Assembly: GCA_040954595.2 (NCBI GenBank)
Contig: CM082579.2
Location: forward strand, 2,976,001-3,040,000
DNA: 64,000 nt
DNA from: Balanoglossus misakiensis
Lineage: Eukaryota; Hemichordata
Direction of reading: 5' to 3'
Positions 50,997 through 60,891 of the stretch are shown here, piece after piece (position 1 is the first letter of the stretch; each line of letters begins with the position of its first letter). The translations under genes and the position numbers were made by a program. Below the pieces are notes generated by a model that made no database searches, was not told where the DNA came from, and saw only the letters and a program-made list of their open reading frames with translations.

Positions 50997-53900
50997 ATGG
51001 CGTGTGACGAACTGGACAAGGCCTTTTTCACTGGCACTACTATGCACGGTGTTGGTCGGGTCGTGGAAAGATCTAGACTCGTCTTCAAGCTACTGTGGCT
51101 ATTTCTTGTGCTTTCGTTGTCCGGGGTTTGTGTCTGGCAGATCACAGACCGCGTTGTCGGTTTTACTCAGTTTCATTTTAATACGGAAATTACTTTGAGC
51201 TTTACCAGTACTATAGAATTCCCCGCTGTTACAATCTGCAATTTTAATAGGTAAAGTAAATGTTCTGTTTTGCTCTAGAGAGAGAGAGAGAGAGACGCAG
51301 TACAACCACCACATAGAAGGCTCACATATAGGAAAAACCGTTTTCCAAAATGATTATTAATTTATCGTCTAAACATGCTTCGTGTGTTGCACATGTCATT
51401 AAGGAGAACGACTGACTGTCACATAAAAACAATAAACTGGAAAACACATGTTGCTTACACAACATTTACAACGTAAATCATCTATTTCAGATACTATAAT
51501 TCTCATATGACTGAAGCTGATATACCAATCATGGCGCAGCTACTTTACGCCATGGATTATGAATACGACTACAGTTATGAAGACTACAGCAGTTTCGATT
51601 GGGATGGATGGTATTCGAACTTGTCATTATCATCTGATTACGACTACGCCAACTTCACAAGACGAGCCAGTATGCATCTGGACAAGGACACTCTATTGTC
51701 TTGCGAATGGCGTGGTAGAAGCTCTTCTTGCTCGGCCAAAGTGAGTCACACTCCCTTCCATTTTTTAGAAAGTGTAATATTTTTTTAGATTGTAGAGGAA
51801 TTAACAAAAGCACATCCAAAGCCAACAAATGCTTGTCAGTGTGTGTTGTACAAAAAGTTTGAAAAGAATTTCTCCAATGTCTCAAGCTATTTGAGCGTGA
51901 GATTTAAGCTTGTATCATTTTCCATTATTGACCATTTTAGAATTTCACACACGTCTTCACGTCCTACGGAAACTGTTACACGTTCAACGGAGGAGATGAA
52001 TACATTTCACAGGATCAGCCTGGAGCAGGCAACGGATTGAGGGTACTCATCAATATCCAACAGGTATTGCGTATTTCATGTCGATCGAATTAGAATCAGC
52101 TGTAGAGATGTTACTTCTGAAACTCTCTTTGTCTAGTGATATATGAAGCACGCCATCGTACGATTGGTTTGACTTTCCGTCGCTTCCCACCATTAACTAT
52201 AGTGATTGAACCTGCACAACATGAACGAAGAGCTTTGTTGTGTTTATCCCAGACTGTATACTTGCAACTTAACGTGCGTACGTGTGCGTCCTTTTCAGGA
52301 GGAGTACACGGAAACGGCAACAGGTAACGTGCAGGCCGGCATCAAATTCCTGGTCCACGACAAGAAGACGCCGCCGCTGATGGATTCCCAGGGCTCGGCG
52401 ATATCTCCAGGAACCTACGCATTTGTAGCAGTACAGCAAATACGGGTAAGCATTTGTAATGAGAAGACATCGATAAGACAGTTTGGGTCTCCAAAGACGT
52501 ATGAGACTGCCAGGGTCCGGAAGAGAGCAAAGCCTTGCTGGCAGACTTTCCAAGAAAACTTGGAAAATGGAATCGAATGTGTTGACAGTACGATGTTGTA
52601 TTAAGAGTGTAGTTTTCGTGTAAAGAAATGTCGTGTGGTTATCAGAGAGGCGCAAAAGTAAAATCTAGTTTCGAGGGTGTCTGTTGCTAAGTTGTTCGTT
52701 GATGGCGCTCCTCGGCTCACAGGGCAACCACGATGAACCAGTAATAACAAATCTTTCCCTTCCAGACTCTCAACTTGCCACACCCTTATGGGACTTGTGT
52801 GAGCACACCCCTGGATTACTACGATGAATACTCGATATCCGCCTGCCTCATAGAGTGGAGAGTTGAAATCATCGAGAGGGAGTGCGGCTGTAAACCTTTC
52901 CGATTTCCAGGTCCCGCCAGGGATTGCACAGTTGTGGAGAGTGCAACTTGCGTTAAGGACGCTTTAGGTAATCAATCAATCAATCAAGCAAGCAAGCAAT
53001 CAGTCAGTCAGTCAGTCAGCTATTCAATTAATCAATCAACACACCAATTTACCGACCAACCCAACAAACCAACGAAGCCTGTCCTTTAGTTGCCAACAGC
53101 TTGTTGGAAAATGGTTGTTTGATCGCTCACTTTCCCTTCATTGTCAGGGAAAATTAAGAATGGGGATCATGGAAAGTCAGACTGTCCCGTGCCGTGCAAC
53201 ATGACGTCATTTCCGACTAGGGTGTCGTATGCAACCTATCCGAATCAAGCTGTCACTTCTCAAATGGAGGCGTATTACAACATAACGGAAAGTTACGCAC
53301 GGTACGTATATACATTGTACGCCTTTTCACAAACTTCATACGGGCCATATCCGAGCCAATATTACTGATTACACGTACTTGGGGTTTTCTTACACATTCT
53401 ATGACAAGATATCCCACACGAACCCCATACCTGTGGATTCAAACGCGAGATCAGTACTTTATGTATGAGCATGTCCTAGAAATAAAGCTGAAAAGAAAAA
53501 TATCGTTCATGAAACATAGTGTACCGAAAAATGATTTGAAAAGATGAAGTGTTCTGTTTTCTTTTTTTTTTCATTTTCAATGACAACTTTGTTGAATTTT
53601 ATTAACAGCAATAACCTGGTATATTTAGATATATTCTACGATGAAATCAATTATGAAGAGTACAAACAGACACCAGCGATGACTCCGTCCGCTTTAGTCA
53701 GTAAGTGTGATGTAGATATGAAATAAAGCAAAACTGGTCATAAAACAATGATGTGCTGTCGCACGACTGAATCGCTTCACTTTAGCTGCAGGGGGTGTCA
53801 CTTTCATACACCAACTGTTGACGTATTTATCTTATAGGCCTAATCTTGTGCGCACAATATAATTTATTGTTTTTTGCTTTATACAATATGGCATGGGTCA

Positions 53901-54138
53901 CCCGAATACCACCGCTTTGACATTTACAGGTGACATCGGAGGTCAGATCGGATTCTTCCTGGGCGCGAGCGTCATCACACTGTGCGAATTCTTCGAGTAT
54001 TTCATTATGAAGTGCCACCGAGCCCTGAGAGTTGAGAAAAAGAAAGTGGGAACCAGGAACAACGACACAGAAGAGAATAACGTCATTGCCAATGGAGACA
54101 CCGAACTGGCCTTCAAACCTAGAGACGCATTCTCTTAA
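50997..54138 (+). CDS. DEG/ENaC cation channel, ASIC-like (copy A)
   Basis: Eight coding exons: 50997-51250, 51491-51740, 51941-52063, 52299-52445, 52766-52967, 53148-53301, 53609-53700, 53930-54138; all phases agree, 476 residues. Start MACDELDK; an acceptor-like CTCTTGATAG just before 50968 suggests an upstream non-coding exon, so earlier in-frame Mets are unlikely to be used. H17-G18 is the DEG/ENaC gating motif. TM1 is about 30-50. FPAVTICNFN, YGNCYTFNGG, NGLRVLINIQ, AGIKFLVHD and the Cys-rich palm/thumb (CGCKPF...CPVPC) match ASICs. GGQIGFFLGAS (G-A-S at 419-421) is the pore and selectivity filter leading into TM2. Expected product: a trimeric plasma-membrane sodium channel subunit. Residues 107-126 are Tyr/Asp-rich, unlike copy B. 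Proton or peptide gating cannot be told from sequence. Confidence 0.92.
51277..51294 (+). repeat. (AG)n microsatellite
   Basis: Nine AG dinucleotides in intron 1 of channel gene A. Confidence 0.85.
51555..51608 (+). other. Tyr/Asp/Glu-rich finger segment of channel A
   Basis: Residues 107-124 read DYEYDYSYEDYSSFDWDG, with a further SSDYDYANF following. It sits in exon 2, where ASICs have the extracellular finger. Tyr flanked by acidic residues resembles tyrosine-sulfation contexts. Copy B has the shorter, unrelated NVIHGADIDLN here. Confidence 0.7.
52971..53040 (+). repeat. (TCAA/GCAA/GTCA)n microsatellite
   Basis: Tetranucleotide array immediately after the exon 5 donor of channel gene A. 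It is intronic even though an open frame runs through it. Confidence 0.88.
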
Positions 54139-54149
54139 AAATACGTAGT

Positions 54150-54155
54150 AATAAA
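54150..54155 (+). terminator. Polyadenylation signal of channel gene A
   Basis: AATAAA twelve bases after the stop codon, which would give an unusually short 3' UTR unless later signals are used. Confidence 0.45.
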
Positions 54156-54456
54156 CATTTGACCAAACAAGCCATATTCCTTTGCGGCAAAGCTTTATTA
54201 TTTATCTGATTAAAACTTGCATATGCACTCATACTTAGGGTTTATAATACTTGTACATTAGTGCATACATCTGTATGGACTAATATTAGTACAGTTTGAA
54301 AATATATTTCATGACAATTTCGCAAAAGTTGCAGGACATAAGGGCTTTAATTTATGTGTTGATATTAAGCTTAGTATACTCAGTATTTCATTTATTTATA
54401 ATACATGTACTGCATTTACGAATATTGAATGGCGTCAATCGGGCCTGGCCGCTAAT

Positions 54457-54549
54457 TTAACCCTTTCGCCGCCATGGTTTAGCCCAAACCCATTGTTTTC
54501 TATAGAAAAGTTGGACGTCTATACATGTAAATAGGGGTGAAAGGATTAA
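54457..54549. mobile_element. Short TTAA-flanked MITE-like element, copy 1
   Basis: TTAA-CCCTTTCGCCGCC ... GGGGTGAAAGGA-TTAA, 93 bp, with imperfect terminal inverted repeats (CCCTTTCGCC against TCCTTTCACC). TTAA target duplication and CCCTTT ends fit piggyBac-type MITEs (family knowledge). A diverged copy in opposite orientation lies at 59696-59792. It has no coding capacity. Confidence 0.65.
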
Positions 54550-55539
54550 GGTAGTTGGAAAGGCTATTTTTGAAGCAAATTCTCTCAATGTTTGTGAATT
54601 TATTTTCACAAGTTAGAATAAAGATAATGACTTGAAATTTGCAGCATGTATTCTTAACAAACTCAAAAGTGAGGGAAAAATATGACTGTAAAAATACCTG
54701 CTAAAATTATGAAATTTGATACGCCTAAATATAAATATTCATAATTTTACAAAATATTGATTGAATCTTGACATGTTTTCACAAATTATTGAATAATTTG
54801 TATTCATTTTAATATTAAGCAACCCCTCCAGCAATGTACGGGACACTTTCAGCATAAACTTATTTTTTTCAAAGTTATCACTCAGGAAAACACAGTTTTT
54901 GTTGATATTTTGTATACAACTTTAACGTGCTGCCAAAACACAACGGGAAAACTTATGAAAAAACTGTCCCGTAAAATTGTTCTTTGGGATGTCCCGAGCC
55001 TTTCCTGAAAGTTTCATGATAAAAAAATTATCTGGCATACCAATTCAATCACAAATAAAAACCATTACATTATGGCGAAGGGCAGAAAAAGAGCGAAATA
55101 CGCAAAGTTTAGCGGCAGTTCACGGCGAAGGATCGCATTTATCTGGGTCAAACGCTTTTCCGCTGGCTTTTCGGGTTCCCTAGAAATGCAAAAATATCCA
55201 TAATTTGGCAGCCTTTAATAAACAAGCAAGGTTATCTATCGTTGAAAATTGCAAGAATCAGTGTTTGCAAGTTACATTTAAATGCCCTTGGCTAGGGGAA
55301 CCCGTCCTTGTGCGCATAGCCTAGGAGAAGTCTTCCCCTAGAGGGCGCTCACATAAGGCTCCCTAGCTTCCTTGCCAGATGTATGAAATTAGGTATAATA
55401 AAACCAGCCATATCTTGTTACACGTTTATTGCCCCGAATTTTTCATGAGTTTAATTTTTCTCTAATACATTTCTAGATATAAATTCAGTGTTTTTAAATG
55501 AAATTTTAACTGACGCCCTAGCCTTTCCAACTACCTTAA
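54546..55539. mobile_element. 994-bp TTAA-flanked element with 21-bp terminal inverted repeats
   Basis: Left end TTAAGGTAGTTGGAAAGGCT(A) at 54546-54566 is an exact inverted copy of 55519-55539, so the 21-bp termini include TTAA on each side. The interior is AT-rich and shows no transposase frame. It shares its left TTAA with the short element at 54457-54549, implying insertion of one at the edge of the other. The interior contains CCCCTAGAGGGCGCT (about 55337-55351), a CTCF-like core. TTAA suggests a piggyBac-type mover, although GG ends are atypical; a TA target (Tc1/mariner) is also compatible. Confidence 0.7.
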
Positions 55540-57400
55540 ATGTCGACTTTATAGGGAACTTTCATGGTCTCTATATTTAGATATCGTGGGCGCTAATACT
55601 TCATTATCTTAATTCAATCATGTAAATTATTATTAGTAAATAAAAAGGTTCTCAAAGAGCCAAAATGGGAAAGGGATATTTTCAAAATGTCGTTCGTATA
55701 TATATTCTGCAACTCGCGCAGTTGAAGAAAACTTACCACGCAAGCGCAGCAGAACAATTCCCGGAGAATCTCCTGTAACCCAGATTCGTGACCCCGATTA
55801 AAGTTTTTTGCAAGGACACTCCGAAGACAATTATAAAATGATGACATCTTCGTCAAAATACAAATACAAATTCACACAAATGTAATCCAATGTCTTGACA
55901 AATACAATGCCGTTCTAACTGAGTACAAATTGAACGTTGATCGATACAGCTATGCTTTAACAAATATTAAAAATAATCTTTACCTTTATAATGCGACGGG
56001 GCCTGACGTAATCTGCTGTGGTCACCACGACAATTATCCTCTGTCCCGCAGAATTTTACAGTGGTTCAACCCAGACAGACTTAAAGAACTGAAGGCTTAC
56101 TTCCTTCACTCCCAGTTCAACTGAAAGTAGGGGAAACGGTAGTTTTGCCTTTCACTTGTTGGAAGAGTACGTCGGTGTACACCACACGATTGCCACGGTC
56201 TGTCACAGGCGTTCGATCCGGAGTCAAGCGCTCACAATACCGACGACGAACGAGATCAACCGCCAAGGTAAGTGCAAGTGTTTGAAAACTTCGGACGAGT
56301 ACCTGTAGCTCTATCATATTGGTCAAAATGTCACGATATAAATCTGAACTTGGACAGTAGCTACACGAACTCTAATAATTCCATCCAAACAAGGGTGGTA
56401 TTTCGTCCTACTTGTGATAAACGGTTCAACAAATCGGTTATTTTCATTCTAACTCAGCGACAATTAACCACAAATTGCAAACTTTCGGTTCAACGGTCGA
56501 TGTTTACAGTATTTTCAACGAACAAGATTAACATTAATTGCGACTTAGAAAAAACAAAGATGTCATGGCAACCCTTTTCCAGTATATGTACACGATTTCC
56601 ACCGCGCGTAATCACACGTCAGTAGTAAGTGTTCATTCAGACGCCAAACTGTTTCAGTCTCTGTTCGTCGCGCATGGTCAATATTTGGGAAAGTAGAGCA
56701 AAACTTAAATAAGTACAATTTCTAACGCTGCAAAACATTGCGCAGGTCTGAAACCAAACTCATACAAATAGTTATCGCAGCTATGGGGCTTTTAAATGTT
56801 CCTTGCCGATTTCTTCAGAAAGATTCTGATAGATGTTCCTGGAGGCTCCCTAGCCCACTAATTATTTCTCAGAGACGTTTGAGAGCTTAATCTTTGATGT
56901 GTGTGTCAAAATATTACTTTTAAAAAGTACAATGTACTACATGACACATTTAGGAGTGACCTAACCCTTCTTTGATTCTATTTGGAATAAATTCCATTAA
57001 CCAAACCAAATATTTAAAGCGGGTTTAAACAGTATCGTTTTGTTGACAGCTTTTTGCGTTTTTTTCTTTTTTGTAAAATAATGGAAGTAGTAACGACATC
57101 GATTTTCTAAAGCCGTCTAGCAATCGCCCCGAAGAGAATAAAATGCCTGAAACCTCTGTAATGAAAGTATCTGCTAATTATGCTAACGGGATTAAATCGA
57201 TCTAGTCCAATTACTATTAAAAGACAAATCTACTGTTTCCATAATGAACCCATGAACTGAATCCGCCTAGTCAGGTGTTCATACGTCACAATGAAACTGT
57301 AAATATTTATAAAGACAAAAAACCACCAGCAAGCGACTAGTGGGCTAGTCTACTCTTGAACAAACCCTACTCAGTTGTTTTTGCGTGTTTTCTTTTAAAT
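55540..57400. other. Intergenic region between the two channel genes
   Basis: No conserved frame was recognised. An acceptor-like tract (TTTTCTTTTAAATGGTAG) just before 57406 suggests that channel gene B has a non-coding first exon somewhere in this region; it could not be placed. Confidence 0.5.
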
Positions 57401-57421
57401 GGTAGGAGCAGCCGGGGAGTG

Positions 57422-60238
57422 ATGTCGACAATGGCGTGTGACGATCTGGACAGGGAGTTTTTCACGGGCACAACGATGCATGGGATTGGCAGGATTGTGC
57501 AACGATCTCGACTCGTCTTCAAACTTTTGTGGTTGCTAATCGTCTCTACACTCTCCGGTGTTTGCGTCTGGCAGATCACTGACCGTGTCGTCCGTTTTGC
57601 CGAGTTTAACGTGAACACAGAAATCACACTAGAGTTTACCTCTGCAATAGAATTTCCCGCTGTCACGATTTGCAACTTCAACAAGTAAATTTCCTTCCCA
57701 CTCTTTTCGCCATTTTATGTAGGTCTTGGGCTCAAGATATACAACGTATGCGCTGCACAGTGGCAGGGTTTCCTTCAGAAAGCAATTTGATCCAAAATTC
57801 AGAACTTGGCAGCTATTGGGGCGTTTTAAAGGGCAACGATCGTCTTATGCGCATGTGCCAAACCAGAGACTCTGGATACATGCGCACAAGACGATCGCGA
57901 TGATGGTCTATATACTATAACAATGAAACACTTGTTGCAGGTACTATGCGTCTCGGTTGAGTGAAAATGATGAAGTGCTTATATACAATCTCATTAACGT
58001 CATTCACGGAGCTGACATCGATTTGAACTCGACGCTGTCGCCTGGTTTTGACTACGCCAACTTTACTCGGCGAGTCAGCATGCAATTGGATGACTCCACT
58101 TTGCTGCACTGTGAATGGCGGGGCAAAGCTTGCTCAGCAAAGGTGAGTTTATGAGTTTATGGGTTTATGAGTACATCATGTTCTGAATACAATGTAAAAG
58201 GAAAATTGTGGTTTGCCAAGTTTGCTCAGAATAGCAATTTGTTTGGCCCAATAAGACCTATCCCGTCCCCGATAGCGATTGTGCATTTGTAAAAGAAAGA
58301 TATATTGTTGAGATCAAGAACTTTGGAGCATCGTTTCATTAACCTATTCATTTTATAAAATTTCTCTGAAGAATTTTACACACATCTTCACGTCGTATGG
58401 AAACTGCTACACCTTCAACGGAGGGAACGATGGTTATATTATACAGGATCAACCTGGCCCAGGCAACGGACTCAAAATACTTATAGATATTCACCAGGTA
58501 TAGTTGGTTTTTGCCAGGTTATTTTCTTTCCCAATATACATCGTATTGTTCCTTCCATTTATATCGATTCCACGTTATTCTCAAATCTGAAAAACCACCC
58601 TGAATGCGAAAGGTTACTTTTAACACATGCGCGTTCTTATATCTCACCTGCTGCACGTATGTCATTTCCAGGCAGAATACATGCCTTCGTCAGGAGACAA
58701 CATACAAGCCGGCATCAAAGTCCTGGTCCATGACAAGCAAACGCCACCTCTAATGGATGCACGAGGCAAAGCAGTGCCTCCAGGAGCTTATGCCTTTGTT
58801 GCTCTACAACAAGTTCGAGTAAGAAAACTCAAACACATTCGCTGTGACCGGTGGCGCATGCATGCATGTATGAGTGGGCGGGTGGGTGTTGCTGTGAAGT
58901 TATCTGAAACTTGGATAACACGTGGAAGGAAAACTAAAAGGAGTGAATGTACAGTATGTTTTATGCTAGACTGGAATCCAGACCCAGTGTGCGCGTGTGT
59001 GTGGCGTATGCGTGCATCCTGATCTCTCCTCGACTCGCTCTATAGACATTTAGCATGCAGAAAATCAAGGATAATTTACGAAATTTCTCCCCAGTCAATT
59101 AGTTTACCGAAGCCGTATGGACCCTGTGTCGTAGAATCTACGTTAGAGCATTTCGAGAAGTATTCTATGATAGCCTGCCTCATAGAATGGAGACTTGGCA
59201 TCATCGTCGAACAGTGCGGCTGCAAACCTTTCGAGTATCCGGGTACTGCCAGGGACTGCACATTGGTGGAGACCACAGTTTGTGTTCGGGACACTCTAGG
59301 TCAGTTTTTGCCCATTACAATTATCCGGTCGCTGTTTTGAATAGGCATTATAAGTACTGGTTTGCACAAGCTCTGGTGTGTAATCAATTTCATCGGTTCT
59401 TTTATTATCCAGAACAGATAAAAAGAGGCGACTTTATGCAGTCGGGATGCTCTGTATCTTGCAACACGACCACTTTTTCGACCGACGTGTCGTTGGCACA
59501 ATTCCCGAACGCGTATTTCGCAAACGTCATGGCCGGAATGCTGCCCAAGTACACACGTGAATATGCCTTGTAAGTTTATATTCAACGTGATTTTTCTATG
59601 AATCTGTCAACCCTGTTTCATCAGTGTATGTGTATTAGCTTTCAGGTGTGTTGCTTTACTGAGGTAAATGATTCGAAGTCGGGCGTAGTTAACTTTTAAC
59701 CCTTCCACCTGCGGTTCCCTCTATCAGAAGTCCAATTTTACCACAGAAAACGACGGATTTGGACCAAACCATGGAGGCGAAACGATTATTAAAGGCATCA
59801 TTATTCTGAACACAGTGTATTTTAATTTCTAGGGACAGCATGGTCTTTCTGGATATATTCTACGACGAGATCAATTATGAAGAAATGAGACAAACAGCTG
59901 CAATGACCACGTCAGCTTTAGTCAGTAAGTTTTATGCACAGAAAAAAATACCATATTTGTGAGTGTAGCTGTACTGTGAAGCCCATGAGCAAATTTGTCT
60001 GACTTTTGAAATTTTGTCCCCCCCCCCCTCCCCAGGTGACATAGGCGGCCAGGTCGGATTCTTCCTCGGCGCCAGCGTCATCACGATGTGCGAGTTCGTC
60101 GAGTACTTCATCATGAAGTGCCACCGACTCTTGGGCAGAAAGAAAGTGGGAATCAAGCACAGCGGAAATGTGGAGAGCGGAATCCACAGGGAAGGACCCA
60201 CAATCCTGGTTGTCCAACCCAAGCATGAACTTTATTAA
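57422..60238 (+). CDS. DEG/ENaC cation channel, ASIC-like (copy B)
   Basis: Eight coding exons: 57422-57684, 57941-58142, 58372-58497, 58672-58818, 59095-59299, 59413-59569, 59833-59924, 60036-60238; phases agree, 464 residues (461 if MACDDLDR at 57431 is the start). Splice positions and phases match copy A throughout, so the two are tandem duplicates. H20-G21 gating motif, TM1 KLLWLLIVSTLSGVCVW, FPAVTICNFN, YGNCYTFNGG, AGIKVLVHD, CGCKPFEYPG, CSVSCNTT and the pore GGQVGFFLGAS (G-A-S at 409-411) are present. The amino end, pore and palm are close to copy A, while the finger (exon 2) and the carboxyl tail differ most. It is expected to form trimeric sodium-permeable channels, possibly mixed with copy A. 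The ligand is unknown. It ends tail-to-tail with ALG11. Confidence 0.92.
57837..57897. repeat. Long intronic hairpin / near-palindrome
   Basis: Arms 57837-57855 and 57879-57897 are 19-bp inverted repeats with one mismatch (CGATCGTCTTATGCGCATG). Between them CCAGAG-A-CTCTGG forms a second, inner inverted repeat. The RNA would fold into a stem of about 60 nt. It lies in intron 1 of channel gene B. It could be a pre-miRNA-like hairpin, a remnant of a fold-back element, or chance. Confidence 0.65.
58145..58171 (+). repeat. Tandem GAGTTTAT repeat at a donor site
   Basis: Three units of GAGTTTAT/GGGTTTAT directly after the exon 2 donor of channel gene B. Confidence 0.8.
59696..59792. mobile_element. 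Short TTAA-flanked MITE-like element, copy 2
   Basis: Located in intron 6 of channel gene B. Its sequence aligns along its whole length with the reverse complement of 54457-54549 (shared blocks include GTCCAA, AGAAAAC, AAACCATGG and GGCGAAA) at roughly two-thirds identity by eye. It starts TTAACCCTTCCACC and ends GGCGAAACGATTATTAA. It is the older or more decayed copy. Confidence 0.6.
60231..60236 (-). terminator. Candidate ALG11 polyadenylation signal
   Basis: Minus-strand AATAAA, about 655 bp past the ALG11 stop, overlapping the final codons of channel gene B on the other strand. If used, the two convergent transcripts overlap. Uncertain. Confidence 0.25.
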
Positions 60239-60618
60239 ATGTTCCATCACACGGTGTCATTTATGACAGAACCAAGATACTGATTATCACTTCACGATCG
60301 ATTTGAATTGTAGATATTTCAATCAATTTTCATGGTCATTGTCCAGTTTCCCCCTTTACAAATATTCTCAGTAGCAGTGATTTTTTTCCTGTGTAAATTG
60401 CTCCTGAGGTCATTTTGCATGCCCCTTTTAACTATAGTACAATGGGTAGAAAAGTTCAATCGCTTCTTCAGATGTTGAATCATACTGTAGTAACGCTGTA
60501 ATCGTGTATATCATATATAAAGTGTGATGTTGTGTAAGTATTTGTACGCTGAGGTATGCTGAATTTGTTCGAATCCTTTGTTCATTTTCTTGACAATCTC
60601 CTGCTACACTGCACAGAA

Positions 60619-60624
60619 ATTAAA
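60619..60624 (+). terminator. Candidate polyadenylation signal of channel gene B
   Basis: ATTAAA about 380 bp after the stop codon. A second candidate, AATAAA, is at 60841-60846 close to the ALG11 stop. Confidence 0.35.
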
Positions 60625-60891
60625 ATTGCCAATTGCACTATTTGTAAAACGGAAAACTGTAGATAGTAGAGGTACAGTGTCCATAGAATTTTCAAAATAA
60701 TTATAGAAAATACATTTTGTTAACCATTTTGTCAATTTTTTTTACAATTTCTTGCAATTCTTAAAAAAATGCTGGATTTGTTATAATCATTCAAAAATGG
60801 CATGAATGCTTCTTTGAGTGTGATCATGTTTTCTTACAGAAATAAATTTATACTACATGTATCAGCCTTAAAGATGCTCTAAGAGATTCAT

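Noticed and set aside
57670-57920. Plus-strand frames reading through from channel B exon 1
   Set aside because: They lie in intron 1; the family protein resumes at the acceptor before 57941.
60569-60577. tRNA B-box-like GTTCGAATC
   Set aside because: No A-box or cloverleaf arms upstream; it lies in the 3' flank of channel gene B.
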